This document shows positions 38,411-51,079 of a stretch of 64,000 nucleotides of DNA, in pieces (within the stretch, counting starts at the first letter, position 1; every line of letters begins with the position of its first letter). This DNA is from Nepenthes gracilis (taxonomy: Eukaryota; Streptophyta; Magnoliopsida; Caryophyllales; Nepenthaceae), in contig BSYO01000025.1 in assembly GCA_033239525.1 (NCBI GenBank), positions 62,001 through 126,000 of the forward strand, in the 5' to 3' direction. A program made the translations under genes and the position numbers. The notes below the pieces were generated by a model. The model worked only from the letters and a program-made list of their open reading frames with translations, did not search any database and was not told where the DNA came from.

Positions 38411-41047
38411 TGTCACGAACCCGAACCAAGCAGGTCAATTTAAATAATTAATTATAATTTCTGAAATCTAAAATCCCAATAAATTTTAAAACCAATAATA
38501 CCAAGTTCTAAAATTCGGGTGTGACAAACCGAAATATACACTCAATAAATTTAAAACCATCACAGGACCTCATCGAACAATAGTCCGAGCAAAATAAATA
38601 CGACCTGCTCTACAATCATCGTAAGGGAGATAATAATCCGACCCAAAAATCAAAATCAAACATAAACAAATATTCGATTATTCCCACATATAACAATAAG
38701 CCTATATCCGGCCAATTCCATCATCCAAATCCATCAAATATCAGTGCAAACCATAATAAACAGAAACTCACCAACTCGGACGAATATCCGACCGATCATA
38801 CGTACTCTGATCGCATCCGAACCTTCTACTACGAAGGGACAAAGCAGGAAAAATGAGCCTAATGCCCAAAGAAGTATCATATTTAGCCAAAAGAAGTCCA
38901 ATAAATCGAGAGAATGTCAAATGGGTGAAAAATCCAATCAAATTCCAAGATAAATCCAAATCGCCGATAAAACGAATCCAACCGAAATCAAGAACCAAAT
39001 TTCAAAATTCAATGGTAGTCTCGTACTCAAATCAAATATCCAAGTCCAAACAAATATCCAAATTTCTAAAATAGTCTCGTCGGGACGTATATATATATAT
39101 AAATATATATATAACAAAAACATAGGTGATCCGAACCAATTCCAACTCTCACCGATGTCGATCCGAGTCCAAATCCGAGTCCGATTCCAAATCCAAATCC
39201 AAATCAAAGCCCGATCGGCTTGTGATTCGAGGCAGAATCCGATAGCCGGGATGCCGAGTCCAAATCAATTCCGAGTCCAAGTCCAAATCCAATGCCCGAT
39301 CAGCTTGTGATCGAGGCGAATCCACAACCTAGGATGAAATAGCGCAGACCGAAGACGAAGACAGCGCGTGGATATTCCAAAGGTTCGGATCAAAACATAT
39401 ATTCAAAATCGTTGTACGAGACAAAAGCCCAATTATAGGCAAAAAATCTTAAATCCAAGTCCAAAATCCATATCCAAATCAAAATTCAATACCAATTAAT
39501 GCAAAAATACAAATTATGCACCGAAGCTGGGTTCTCATTATTTAAAGACTAGCTTGAGGAAGGGTTACACATAATCCCGGTAACCTTAGGCCAAAATCCA
39601 TGTATTATGTACCCATAGATAAGGTTGCTCACTATATTTTGCCACCCGCGGCTTTTTGGTGCATTCCTCAAGTTTGTCAGGATATATTAGGACGTCCGAA
39701 TATATTCTAAGGTCAAATCAAATTGTCCAAATGGGAAGGGTCACTACTCAAAGCCTTTCTTGCCGGCAGAAAGGGATTTCCAAATAACAAATAATCTCCC
39801 CGTCGGGAGCTGGCCAGAATCAAATAATCCAAATCCAAATGTAGTGACCACAACCCGGCACGTGCATGTGAAAATGACAATGCAAATTTCATATCATTGA
39901 TATAAATATATACATCGAGTCCAATAAATTATTTGAGAAAAATATCAAATTCTCCAAAATCATAAAACCACCCAACAATCTCCAAAACATCCAATGAATT
40001 ACACACGCATGTCCGAGAATAAATAATTCAGGCATATAAAAATACATGCATGTTAGTAAAAATCCAAATAAGATCCAAAATATGTCGAAATTAAAATTGA
40101 CAAAGAGGGGGTTACGGATACTTGCGGGACCTCATACTTTGCAGATCTCGAAGAAAGGATGTTAAGTGCTCCAATCGAGCCTTTCTCTCTCTCTCTGCGC
40201 GCGTCCTCTCTCTCACCTCCGCGCACAGCCCACCGCCGCAGCGCGCTCCACGCCTTCGCTGCCGCAAACGGCCGTTGATCCACCACCGCACGGCTCGCCC
40301 GGCCGTCACCGGCCTCCACCACCACCCAGCCGCACCGGCGTCGATTTGCGGCGTCGTCTCCTCTCTCTCCTCGCGCCGCTCTCTCTCTCGCAGCTTCGGC
40401 CACCACGCACCGCCGCTCACCCACGGCTGTCATAATGAGCCAACACCAGCCGTCAACCACCGCAACATCACCTCCGCCGCCGCTGCAAACGCGTCGCCGT
40501 CTTCCTCTTCTTCCTTCTTCTTCCTCTTGCGGCTTCGCCGCCGATCTCACTCTCTCGTAGCTTTCGCCGCAAGCCACCACCACGACGACCGTCGCCGACC
40601 ACCACCGGCACTGGGCCGCCCTCGCCGCACGCCGCCGTCGCCATCGCCGGCCGCCTCCCTCCTCTCTTCTTCGTGCGGCTGCAACCCAAACCCTAACTCC
40701 CTCTCTCCCCGATTCTTATCTCCTGATTTTCTTCTTTCTTTTTTTTTTCTTTTTTTTTCCTTCAATCCTTATCTCTTTTTTTTTTATTTTCTTTTCCAAT
40801 ATATATATAATAATAATAATATTATATATATATATATATATAATATTTATATATCCCATTTTAATTTTCTTTTTAATCCAAAATCAAAAACGATATTTGG
40901 GCAACACCGGCGCACCCCGGGCGCCAACCCAACCGATCCAAATATCCTCCAAAGATTTCTCAATATTTAATTAATTTTATTACGTCCAATTTACCCAAAA
41001 TTATAATTAATATTAAATTAATCCGAACAAAGATCCGGGATATTACA
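38411..41047 (-). mobile_element. Element G 5' LTR (minus-strand element)
   Basis: TGTCACGAAC...GATATTACA, 2,637 bp, twin of 31,783-34,531. Its (AT)n tract is short. The differences from the twin are mostly indels of 1-20 bases in CG-rich parts. On minus, U3 begins TGTAATATCC and contains gatatttggatcggttggg, clearly related to the start of the E LTRs. The 282-codon frame at 40,122-40,970 is low-complexity LTR sequence. Confidence 0.95.
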
Positions 41048-41052
41048 TGTTT
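41048..41052. repeat. Target-site duplication of G, right copy
   Basis: tgttt, the exact partner of 31,778-31,782. Removing G and one copy restores the frame of element B's gag at DKVMF/APYK. Confidence 0.93.
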
Positions 41053-41970
41053 GCCCCTACAAGTTGGAGGGAGAGGTAAACCATTTGTGGTCTATGAAGA
41101 AATGAGCTATGGGACTAGAGAACGAGGAGATTTTGTGGGATATGTTTGTGGAAGTTTTTATAAATAATTATTTTTTGGCTAGTTTAAGGAAATAAAAGGA
41201 AAATAAGTTTGCCCATTTTCTACAATAGAACCAGACAGTGGTAGAGTATGACACCATACTCACAGAGTTGTCTCGCTATGCCCCTCATATGGTCCATGAT
41301 GAGGTGATGAAGGCGAGAACGTTTTTGCAAGGTCTTAATAATGCCATCTGAAAGCAATTGGTGGACAAAGGGAAGAAAGAGTAGAAATTTAGGGTGTACC
41401 GCATCCACAACAATCAATGCCCGTGTGCCCTCATTGTGACAAATCTCATGGTGAAAGGCCTCGCTACAAACTCTAGGGAGCCAGCTTTAATTGTGGCCAG
41501 CCCAGCCAAATGATCAAGGATTGCCTTTATCCCTCGAGGCAAACAACGAGGAAGCTAAGTGTTTCAAGAAGAGCATTTGTGGTGACGACTTAAGATGCGG
41601 ATGTATCGCCTATGGTGATGGAAGTTAAACTTACCATCTTTGAAACTTGAGTACATATACTTTTGGATTTAGGGTTCACACATTCATTTGTTTCACATAA
41701 ATTTGCTCAATATTTGATGTCACTCCTGAGGACTGTGGATTTTGTATTTGTAGTGTCAACACCTATATGATCGTCCTTGGTCAACGACATTGTGTACCCT
41801 ATGTGGGTTGTTTGGGGTAATAGTTTATGGCCCTGTTTGAGACTTTGTGTGGCACAAAATGTCATTCTCTGATTCATTGAGAGGAAATTGACAATCGCAG
41901 ACTTTTGAAATTGGAGGTTATACATGAGACATTTAATAAGATTCGTTTGATTCATGTTTAATTAAAGGTT
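41053..41970 (+). pseudogene. Element B gag (rest) and protease
   Basis: Gag resumes with YKLEGEV, then EYDTILTELSRYAPHMV and VMKARTFLQGL, the family pattern of retrotransposon gag. A zinc-knuckle-like FNCGQPSQMIKDC follows at about 41,482-41,520. At 41,655-41,710 LLDLGFTHSFVSHKFAQYL matches the gypsy protease block (LFDSGATHSFIS), with DSG changed to DLG, and VVSTPI and VYPMWVV follow. The sequence then jumps to integrase C-terminal coding near 41,975, so RT, RNase H and the integrase core are deleted. Stops occur throughout. Confidence 0.85.
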
Positions 41971-41974
41971 GCCT

Positions 41975-42500
41975 AAAATTGGTAGAAACGTTACGTTGAT
42001 TGGAGAATATTGGAGTCGGGTTTCGACATTGTAGACTATGTACTTTTAAAGATATCTTCATCAAAGGAAATCTCAAGATTTGGGAATAAAGGAAAATTAA
42101 AACCGAAGTTTATTGGATTGTTGGAGATTTTGGAGAAAATTGGCGAAGTAGCCAATAAATTAGCTCTACCCCCAAATTTGGAAGATGCCCATAATATATT
42201 CCATGTGTCAGTGCTTTAGAAGTATGTATATGATCCGATGCATATCATTGAATATGAATGGTTGAAAATAAATGAAGATTTGACGTACATTGAGGAACTA
42301 GTTTAGATTTTAGAAAGAAGGGATCAAGTGTTTTGGACAAAAGTAATTCCATTGATCAAAATCTTATAGAGGAACATTCTTACAAAGAGGTCACCTGGGA
42401 AAGAGAAGACGAGATCTGAAAAAAGTATCCATATTTATTTCTTTGTTAGAGAACGTAAAATTTTAAGGACGAAAATTTTATAAATATAAGAGAAATATAA
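41975..42500 (+). pseudogene. Element B integrase C-terminus
   Basis: The open stretch at 42,010-42,219 reads VDYVLLKISSSKEISRFGNK, GLLEILEKIGEVANKLALPP and HNIFHVSVL. This follows the chromovirus integrase tail (GDHVLLKVSP, FEILERVGEVAYRLALPP, HNVFHVSMLRKY). Beyond it, INEDLTYIEELV and KVIPLIKIL recall the chromodomain-proximal linker, with frameshifts. It ends at the purine-rich aagagaaatataa before the 3' LTR. The polymerase part of pol is missing upstream. Confidence 0.85.
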
Positions 42501-44462
42501 TGTCTAAGTTTGTAATTTATCCTAATCATAATTAATTAAATTACTATAATTAAAATTGATATCAAATGATGTAAAAAATTAGGTCAAAAATCAAGATTGG
42601 ATCGAATTACATTGAATTGATAGATACTTGACCGATACTCAACATATGTCTATACAAGGGATGAACAGTGTAATTGCGCCTAAGGGACACTTGGGTACAC
42701 AAAATAGTATAGCCACACTTGAAGTATGCTTGAGGGACACTCGAAGAGCATGAGGTAGAATGTCTATCCTCAAGGCATGTCTGAGGCGGCATTCATGCAC
42801 TGCAGTGTTAAGCCATGGTACCTGACATGTGCTCGACCAGTACTTGAGCGCTACTTTAGAAAAATATGAGACCCGGCTGATTTTTTATCATTTTTTAACA
42901 GAATTTAAGAGAGTAGAGAGAAGGAGAAGAGGAGAAGAGAGAAAAAGAAAAAAAGAAAAAAAGAAAGCCAAAGAAGCTTAAATTAGTTAAATTAAAGCTA
43001 AAATTTTGATAATTTGAAGTTAATGTAAGTAAATTCCAAGTCTTTTTTTCTCTTGTTGGTATTTTTTCTCGCTTCTTTAAATATTTCATATTTTTAATAC
43101 TTATGTATGATATGATTTTGCAGCTAAAATGTTATTGTTTAATATATATGTGAAATTTGTCTTATTTTATTGTAAAAATGTATGAAATTCATCTCTAAAG
43201 TTAAATATATTGTATAAATTAGCTAATTTCTGCAGTTTTTCCTTCATGCATGTTTTAAAACTCTGATATAGTGTTGCATACTTAATTTTGTACATGATAT
43301 TCCTGTATATATAAAAGTTACTAATTATATGCTTTATATATTTTGAAAATTCACATAGTTTCTTTGTATGTTTTCTAATAAAGATAGACTTGCTGAATTT
43401 TTTATACTATCATGATAATGTAGCATTTTATATTTTAAAACTCGTTATAGCTAAATTTTTGTAGAAAATATAAGTGGTACATACTAAAAAATTATAAAAT
43501 TTGAAAAGAAAATTCTATAATTATGTTAAAAATTATGAATATTTTCTCTACAATTGAAAAATTTATGAAATGTGACAAAATATGTAGAGTTTTCATAAAT
43601 ATAAGTAACGAACCATAGTATTAGTTTAGAGGGTAATATACTATGCTTGTCTTAATATATTATAATGATAATCAAGGTTTGAACCTATCTCCACGAGTGA
43701 AAGCATTGCTCAACCAATCTACAGGATTATATTTTTAATGGTCCACTTATGAGTATTTAATAGTAGTATATGACCCTTAATTGTGCAAAAATGAACAAAA
43801 ATATTGGCTTTGATTATTCATTTTTTTAGTCGATAAGGCTATACTGACTATTGATTACTAAGAATAATCAAGTTTCAACATGATTTGATAATGTAAAATT
43901 TAATAAGAACATGATAAAGAATTCTAAAAAGATAAATATAAAAATCTTGTATAAGTATTATGAAAATTCATATCATTGTATAGGATTTTATCATTCCTTA
44001 CGATATATATTTTAATGCAAGTTATATATTTAATTATAAAATTATTTGTCTTATTGAATTTTTAACTAACTATTTATTTCTATTTTATTAAATCTTTTAG
44101 ATGAGAGGTTCAGATATTTATAGGATGATCAGGATTAAGGGATATACTGTTTATGATGAGTTTTGATTAGAATAATGAAATATTTAATATTGTATCTGCT
44201 TTTCGGATAGTAGTTAATTCTTTAAAGTTGTTCAAGCAATGATCATGTATAAAAGTTGTTATGAAATTATGATTGTAATTTATATTGTTAGGTTTGTGAT
44301 GTCAAGGGATGTCGATTCATTTGAAAATTGATTATCAGTTATTAGTCATGGTTAATTGAGGTACTAACGTCAAAATTATATCCAACGTTTACTAAATAGC
44401 TAATTTGTTAATTAATAATACCGGATAACTGTTAATGATGAGTTTGGAATTTAGGACGTGAT
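42501..44462 (+). mobile_element. Element B 3' LTR
   Basis: Starts TGTCTAAGTT, ends GGACGTGATA (terminal CA decayed), 1,962 bp. It matches the split 5' LTR (21,638-21,993 and 30,053-31,402) in order and also resembles LTR L. It has the word-rich segment with gggacacttggg-type words (42,640-42,860) and a purine-rich leader (42,905-42,975), both absent from the 5' LTR copy. Immediately after it, element A's integrase frame resumes. Confidence 0.82.
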
Positions 44463-44726
44463 AAGATATACATTTTATCTCATGTGATCGACTATATATT
44501 ATTATAAGTGCATGAGGACTTATTCTTCAAGGAGCAACTAATTTGTATTCTAGATTGTCCAAAAAACCAACATCAGAAGACCATCCCGATGGTGAACATC
44601 TTATGGAAACATCACAATGAGAATGAAGCCACTTGGGAACTTGTGAAGGACATAAAGGAGAAATATCTACATTAGTTTAAGACATAAGGTATATATTTTG
44701 AGGACAAAATTCTTTAAGAGAAGGAT
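44463..44726 (+). pseudogene. Element A integrase tail with chromodomain-like end
   Basis: The translation gives SHVIDYILL, VHEDLFFKEQLICIL and KTIPMVNILWKHHNENEATW, then ELVKDIKEKYLH and YFEDKIL. This is the chromovirus integrase C-terminus, including the LWKHH...EATWE chromodomain signature. It is exactly the part missing after MLRKYVHK at 21,637, so it is the same gene cut by element B. The polypurine tract aagagaaggat (44,716-44,726) follows. Confidence 0.87.
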
Positions 44727-46450
44727 TATAATACCCTTAGGTTTCGATTCAAATTTATTAAACTCATGATTAAAGAGAGTCACTACTAAGGGTCATCAAT
44801 GAGATATTAATTATAAGTGAGTTTAATTTTATTTTTTGAAGAGGCCGGTCATGTTGGATTTATAAGTATATCAGAATGGTATTTTGATAATTTTTTTACT
44901 GACAATTAGTAATTATTTTTAATACTTTAGAATATTAATTAGAGTTAATCTAACATTAATATGTGCTTATATGTATAATTTTAAAAGTTGAAAACTAATA
45001 AAATTTAGAGTTAAATATGAAGATAGAATCCTAAGTAAAAATTTAATTTGTGTTTGCCTTAATTACCCATGCACTTAACTCGGTCCCCTCCTGCTTGAAT
45101 GATAAAGTTATTTAACTTACACTATTACTTTAACAAACAGTTAAAGAGAAAAATACAAAAATATGTTTCGAACCGATTTTACCATAACTATTGATATTTT
45201 CACACCACAACTTAAAGTCTTTTTTCATTCTCATTAGGTGGCCGCCTGATAATTACCAATATTTATAATTTTTTCTACTTATTATTGTTATCTTCTAACA
45301 ATAATACATTAATAATATTATTTTATTAATTTATTTTTGTCTTTAAAACTTGTAGAAAAATAAATACCCAAATGAGCGAAAATTGAAGAGTTGTGAAGAC
45401 TTGGCCAAAGGCGTCAAAAAGCACCCATGCCTCCAATATGTTGATAATCCAAACAAGAAAATGAAGCTCCATTTTCCTTTTGCGCACCCATGAAGAAAAT
45501 GAAAAACATTGAAGAAAGAAAATGAAATTGTGTAGAAATGACTAGTGGCATGGTGCCCATACCTAGCCATTCCCTTTTTCCATATTTTAGGCTAAATCCT
45601 CTCACCACCATCATTTTTCCCATTACTTCACTTCATCTCATTTGCGTTTATATAAAAAAACTTGGGAGGGCTAGCGGGGAGGGCTATTTACTACTTTCTT
45701 ATCGTCTTCTAGCAAGTTGTGTAGAAAAGGTTGTAAGGTTTGTAGAAGAAGCTGAGTTCATTTCTTTAGTATAAAGTACTTGGTCATGCCTGTCGGTGTG
45801 AGAGAGAGAGAGAGAGAGAGAGAGAAATGGGAAGAGTCAAAAGTTGGTCTCACATGCAGTGTGGCACATTCCATGTGATCAGCTTTCTTTCCATTCATTC
45901 CGTCAACTTCGGACATCCTTATCAGAACGCTAGCTGTTTTCTATTGATTAGTACGGGTACCGAATAGAGGACAAATTATAAATAATGTTATTAGTTCTAT
46001 CTTTTACTACTTTAATCATTAATTTTTATTTTCTAAATTTTATATTGATATCAAATCCTATAAAACTTCATCAATTTCTCATATCTTAATATCACGTAAA
46101 ATATACGGGATATAAAAATTATAAAATATACATATTATATTATTTATCTACATGCTTTTACCAATTCGGCCGACACTAATGTACCATCTCATGTTTTAAA
46201 ACATTGGATTTTATATGTTATAAAACTAGTCGTAATATTGGAGGAGTTAATAACAAAATTGAGAAAAAATCGTACTTGGTATATATTTAAAATAAAAGAA
46301 GCTGTTTTGATATTTTTCCTCCGAAATATAGTTTTAGTTTCTTTATTTTGAAAGGTGAATTTATGTATATCCCAATGTTCTCTCTCACTACCCGTTTCCA
46401 ACAACGAATTGGACATGGCAAGGTCAATTATTCTCTCAATTTAAATTTTG
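44727..46450 (+). mobile_element. Element A 3' LTR
   Basis: Begins tataataccctt (TGTAATACCC with G to A) right after the polypurine tract. It includes a TATA-like tttatataaaa at about 45,648 and a (GA)n run at 45,801-45,825, the usual order of promoter then purine-rich leader. The right end could not be fixed; after about 46,450 the sequence no longer shows LTR-like features. No genes: short frames at 45,343-45,774 and 46,189-46,416 lack resemblance to proteins. Confidence 0.6.
45801..45825. repeat. (GA)n microsatellite
   Basis: An uninterrupted ga dinucleotide run of about 25 bp in the purine-rich leader of the element A LTR. Confidence 0.95.
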
Positions 46451-46969
46451 ACTCATTTTCTGAACACTTAAATCAAGTAAAAGTTGCTGAACACTTCAAA
46501 TAAATTTCATTTCTGAGCACTTAGTATCAGCTTATTGCATGACGCCGGACATTTGGCATGAATTCTCTTTACGATTACAGCATAAGCGGCTGAAAGCCAG
46601 CAAGTACATAAGTTTCTTTTAAAAAGTCCACAGGCACAATAATCAAGGGTTCTATTCAGTAATATAACTATTCACGACTAAATCTCAAATCCCATTTAGG
46701 TATTAAAAGTCCCTACTGCAACAATATAACAATTTATAAACATTCACATATAATAGACAAAAACAAAAAGTACACGTTTTTTATATGTTATTTCTCTCAA
46801 AACAAAATTGCAAGGCATATATTACATGGCATATGGATCCTCCACCTCTAACGACTCCATTCCTATAGCATATGGATCATGAAAGGGTTTCAAATAACGT
46901 CCATTCACTTTGTATTTGTTATTTCTATTGGATTCTTTTCATGGCACCATGGTCAGGTCTTATATACAA
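46451..46969. other. AT-rich spacer, nothing recognised
   Basis: Between the element A LTR and the first Tat LTR. I see no open frame with similarity, no repeat structure and no RNA gene. It may be the rest of A's LTR or pre-existing DNA. Confidence 0.4.
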
Positions 46970-47703
46970 TGAAATGCCGCTAGAGTTGGACCCTGGCCCA
47001 AGAGGCCAGAAAGGTCCAAGTACCAAGGGCCAACCTATGTGGCATAGTGGGCTTAAAGCCCACTTGGGCCCACGAACTCAAGATGGGTTGCAGACGTCAC
47101 CGTACCTGCAAAAACGACGTGCCAGGAGATTTGGTTGTTAACCCTATCAGACCACCAGAGGGATGATGGCCTACAACACACGTCCGATCACTATAGATGT
47201 GATATCACGGGAGAGCATCTAGTGTGCACGTCACATCCCTGGCACAGAGGACTGGATTGGCAGAGTTGGTGGCCGGCTTCCTACATACGCCAGCCCACGT
47301 GGACATTTCTCAAAGGATGGTTCAACCACTATAAATACACTAACTGTGCACCTAACAAAGGATCCAGCATTTTTACTCTAACTTAGCTAATATAGAGAGA
47401 AAAAAAGAAGAGAGAGAAAGGCTTGATCACACTCTGTAACCTCTTTGTAATCTCCAACAGCATAGTATAGTTAGTTCCTAGACTAAAGTCCTGTGGTTTT
47501 TCCTTCACATTTACGAGAAGGTTTTCCATGTAAAAACTTCACATGCAATCATCCTCATACTCTCTCACTTTCCACAACCAAATCGTGTCCTCGTCCTCAA
47601 ACAAACATTTTGCTCTTCATGTTGTACGGGTCTTGCCCAAAAAGGGCCGCAGACTCAACTAAATTCTCGTCTGTATAAGTGTGTAAGATTCGGGGACGCA
47701 ACA
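46970..47703 (+). mobile_element. Tat copy F, 5' LTR
   Basis: The region from gagttggaccctggccc to ggggacgcaaca is the counterpart of the LTR at 56,565-57,323. Its first 30 bases are not conserved, so the left end is truncated or mutated. It has a clear TATA box CTATAAATAC at 47,329-47,338 and a purine-rich leader at 47,395-47,420. A decayed primer site, ttagctccgtctgtgg, follows at 47,704. The copy-I equivalent is ttggtgccgtctgtggg. Confidence 0.87.
47329..47338 (+). promoter_or_regulatory. TATA box of the Tat F LTR
   Basis: CTATAAATAC, placed about 60 bp before the purine-rich leader and about 370 bp before the LTR end. The same position in the shared LTR at 56,565-57,323 is not conserved. 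Confidence 0.65.
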
Positions 47704-47889
47704 TTAGCTCCGTCTGTGGAAAGCGATTAAAAGTCAGCTTTTCACATTTTCTACAGAACATCCAGGAACCTTTCGACACCTTTTTAGAAGTCCCGGCATG
47801 GTAAATACCGGGCACAAGTAAGTGCCCCTGTTAGGGACGCGACCTCGTGCTATAATGGTCCCACTACCTATGTCAAGATAGAGGATCAT

Positions 47890-49280
47890 CCTGATCCAGT
47901 TGTACAGGCATTGGCTACTAGGATGGATGATATGTCCAAAATATACCTGACTCTCTGCTCTAGAATGGATGAATGGATGAAAGGAGCGCCTTCCAAGGCC
48001 TCCTAGATAGCAATGTCCCAAAATAGGGACAAGGGGAAGAAATACCCAAGCAAACAAGCTAGGCAGCGTGGAGTCTCGTGAACTCAAGTTGCCTCAAATA
48101 GCAAAATCCCTCAGAGACTTGAAGGTTGCTTAGGTCCTCGAGTTCAGGAGGAAAGCTCTGAGAGGCACAATCTACGTTCCGTTTGTAGCAATCAGGAACG
48201 TGTTGTTCATGAGACAGCTCTGCGAAACGATGTACCTCCCATGGTTAGGGGATTCCCTAAATAACAGGCAGTCCAAGAGCCCTATGAGTTGAGAAATTAT
48301 CTCAACGAGAGGAAAGTGGCGGCTCCATCCCACGTGGAGAACATATTAATGAAAGTTTGGAACCATGTCTTCGCCGAAAACAACGGAGGGGGATCTGATC
48401 TACTCTGATCCTCCTTCATAGCGAAGATCAGGACAAGGACACTCCCACTAAAGTTCAAAATGCTAAATTTTAACATCTATGATGGAAGTGCTGACTCGAT
48501 GGATCATCTAAACCACTTCCATGAGAACTTGATCCTCCAGGGGCTACATGAGATGACCATGTGTCAATACTTCCTATTGACACTCAAGGGAGATGCGAGA
48601 TTGTGGTTCTACAAGCTACCAATAGATTCCATTTGCTCTTTCAATGAGCTGGCAGTAGTTTTCCTCTCACAATTCGCCTCCAACAGAAAAATAAAGCAGC
48701 CCTGGCACCTCATCCAAGTGAAGTAGGGTGCCAGGGAGAGTTTGAGGGGATTTCTGGCCCGATTTATAACATAGGCCAAGCAAATCCCAAAATTAACTGT
48801 TGGGGTAAAGCCGAACGTGTTTCTATCTACCTTGGAGGAAGGTGATTTCTTCAAACACCTCATCCACAAGGGTCCCTAAACATTCGTGGAGATTAAGGTC
48901 GTGATAAGAGCATACATCGCTGCCGAAGAAGCCAATGATGCGAAGTGGCCAAAGAAGGATGAGAACTTTTACATGAGGGCGGTGGAAGGAAAGAGAAAAG
49001 GCGAGAACCATCCGGGTCCCTAGACAATGAAAAAGCAGTATAAGTCCGAGTAGGTGCTTCGGAGGGAACCCAAACCTGTGAATCTAACTCCTTTGAATGA
49101 CACTCGTACAAATGGTCTGATGCAAATCCAAGTGGAGAAATTTTTAAAGTGGCCCAAGCCATTAAAGAATCTAGGAGGTGGTGATTAGACTAAATACTGT
49201 CACTATTATTACAGTGGGGGTTACAGTATCGAGGACTACTGAATGCTACAGAAAGAGATCGATGAACTAATAAGGAGGGG
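47890..49280 (+). pseudogene. Tat copy F gag
   Basis: An N-terminal stretch with LTLCSRMDEWMKG is followed by the open part 48,460-48,726: MLNFNIYDGSADSMDHLNHF, then MTMCQYFLLTLKGDARLWFY, ELAVVFLSQFASNRKI. This is the retrotransposon gag domain of Tat elements. Further on come RAYIAAEEANDAKWPKK and, at the end, YCHYYYSGGYSIEDY and IDELIRRGHLN, a worn zinc-knuckle region. In-frame stops at 48,725 (CAG to TAG relative to copy I) and elsewhere make it non-functional. Confidence 0.88.
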
Positions 49281-49900
49281 TCACCTCAATTGCTTCTTGT
49301 GGAGACTCAGACAACTTTCAGAATAGCAGGTGATGTTGAGGTCGACCAACCCAGGAACCGAGTGGCAGCAGGAGTTGTGAACATAATATCAACTTATCAG
49401 ACCAAAGAAGACACTCGGGAGATCATCACGGCAAAGATTCCATGGATAGGAGTTAGGGACGAAGTTATTGGTTTTAGTAATGAGAATATGGCTCATATAA
49501 CTTCCCCCCACTCCGATTCCCTAGTTGTAACCACACTCGTTTCAAATGGAGCAAATGGCTACTAAATAAAATGAGTTTTTGTTGACAATGAAAGTTCTTC
49601 GAATTTACTTTATCTTGATGCCTATTTTAAATTGGGACTTAAGAGAAGTCAAATGAGAGTGCCAGAGGGACTATTCTACAGACTGGACAATGAGCCAGTA
49701 CCCGTCCACGGTGTCATCTAGTTGGAGGTCATGCTGGAGACATACCCAAGGATTGCGTATAAGGTCCTCACCTTTCTAGTCGTAGACCTTTCATCAGTTT
49801 ATAACACAATACTCAGACGTCCTTACTGAGCTACCTTTGATACTATCAATTCCATCCCACATCTGAAGATGAAGTTTTCGACTCCATTTGGGATTTGGGA
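49281..49900 (+). pseudogene. Tat copy F protease region
   Basis: The sequence NRVAAGVVNIIST leads to SPHSDSLVVTTLVSNGANGY (the block before the Tat protease), then VFVDNESSSNLLYLDAY and a tail RPY.ATFDTINSIPHLKMKF. The family has VDTGSSADILYMDAF; here the Asp remains but T-G is N-E, so the catalytic DTG is not intact. A stop at 49,563 corresponds to CAG in copy I. It precedes the linker PLPQPIEDLDLRDKATLQ. Confidence 0.82.
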
Positions 49901-50049
49901 GGTCCTCAAAGACCAAACCGCTAGGCAGACCTACTATTTATCCCAGGTCACACAGACACCTCTTCCACAGCCAATCGAAGACCTTGACCTACGAGACAAG
50001 GCGACACTGCAGTAGGCACAGTCTGGGAAACCAACTATCTGAGTCCTAC

Positions 50050-50960
50050 TAGATCCCAAAGATTTGGAAAAATATGTCCAGATAAGAAGCTCACTGCCAG
50101 TGACCATCCGAGACCAATTTATTAGCTTCCTATGGGAGAACTCGGATGTTTTTGCCAACGTACTAAGTAACATGCCAGGGATCTCCACTGAAATAATGGT
50201 CTACAAATTTAGAATAGATCCTTCTCATAGACCCGTCTGGAAAAAACGTAGGAACTATTCAGTAGAGAAGCTGGTGGCCATACGTGAAGAAGTAAAGAAG
50301 CTCCTAGATGCCGGATTCATCTAGGAAGTATGGTACCCAGGCTGACTATCAAATGTGGCCATACTAAAGAAGAATAATAGGAAGTGGAGGATGTGCGTGG
50401 ATTTCATTGACCTTAATAAAGCATGTCCCAAGGACAACTTTCCTCCTCATAGAATTAATCAACTTGTAGACTCGACGTCCAATTGTGAACTTTTAAACTT
50501 CATGGATGTGTACTCGGATTACAATCAAATAAAGATGAGCCCCGAAGACGAGGAACACACATCATTCATGATGGACCAAGGGATGAACTATTACAAAGTG
50601 ATGCCCTTTGGCCTCAAGAATGCTAGTGCAACTTACTAATGACACGTAAATAAAATGTTCGATGATCAAATCAGCCGGAATGTGAAGGTCTATGTAGATG
50701 ATATGCTTATTAAAAGCAAAATAAGTGGCCACCACATCTAGGACCTGGCCGAGACCTTCAACGTGCTCAGAACTCACCAGATGAAACCCAACCCAAGCAA
50801 GTGCACATTTAAAGTGGCGTTTGGAAAATTCTTGGGCTCTATTATTTCACACCAAGGGATTAAGGCTAATCCAGAAAAGATCAAAACCATCCTTGATATG
50901 AGATCTCCTCGGACAGTAAAGGAAGTTTTGAAACTCATTAGACGGGTAGCAGCTCTTTCT
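50050..50960 (+). pseudogene. Tat copy F reverse transcriptase
   Basis: Open pieces give EIMVYKFRIDPSHRPVWKKR, KWRMCVDFIDLNKACPKDNF, MDVYSDYNQIKMSPEDEEHT and YYKVMPFGLKNASATY. The catalytic KVYVDDMLIKS follows (YVDD at 50,691-50,702) and then KCTFKVAFGKFLGSIIS. These are the successive RT blocks of Tat-type gypsy elements. Stops at about 50,322, 50,637 and 50,739 break it; the same frame in copy I has some of these sites open. The YVDD is intact here, unlike in copy I. Confidence 0.9.
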
Positions 50961-51079
50961 CGTTTCTTGGCCAAATTGGCCGAGAGGTACCTGTCGTTCT
51001 TCAAGGCCCTAAGAGGAATGAAGACCAACATCTTTCAATGGAACAACAACTATGAGGAGGCATTATGAGCACTCAAAGA

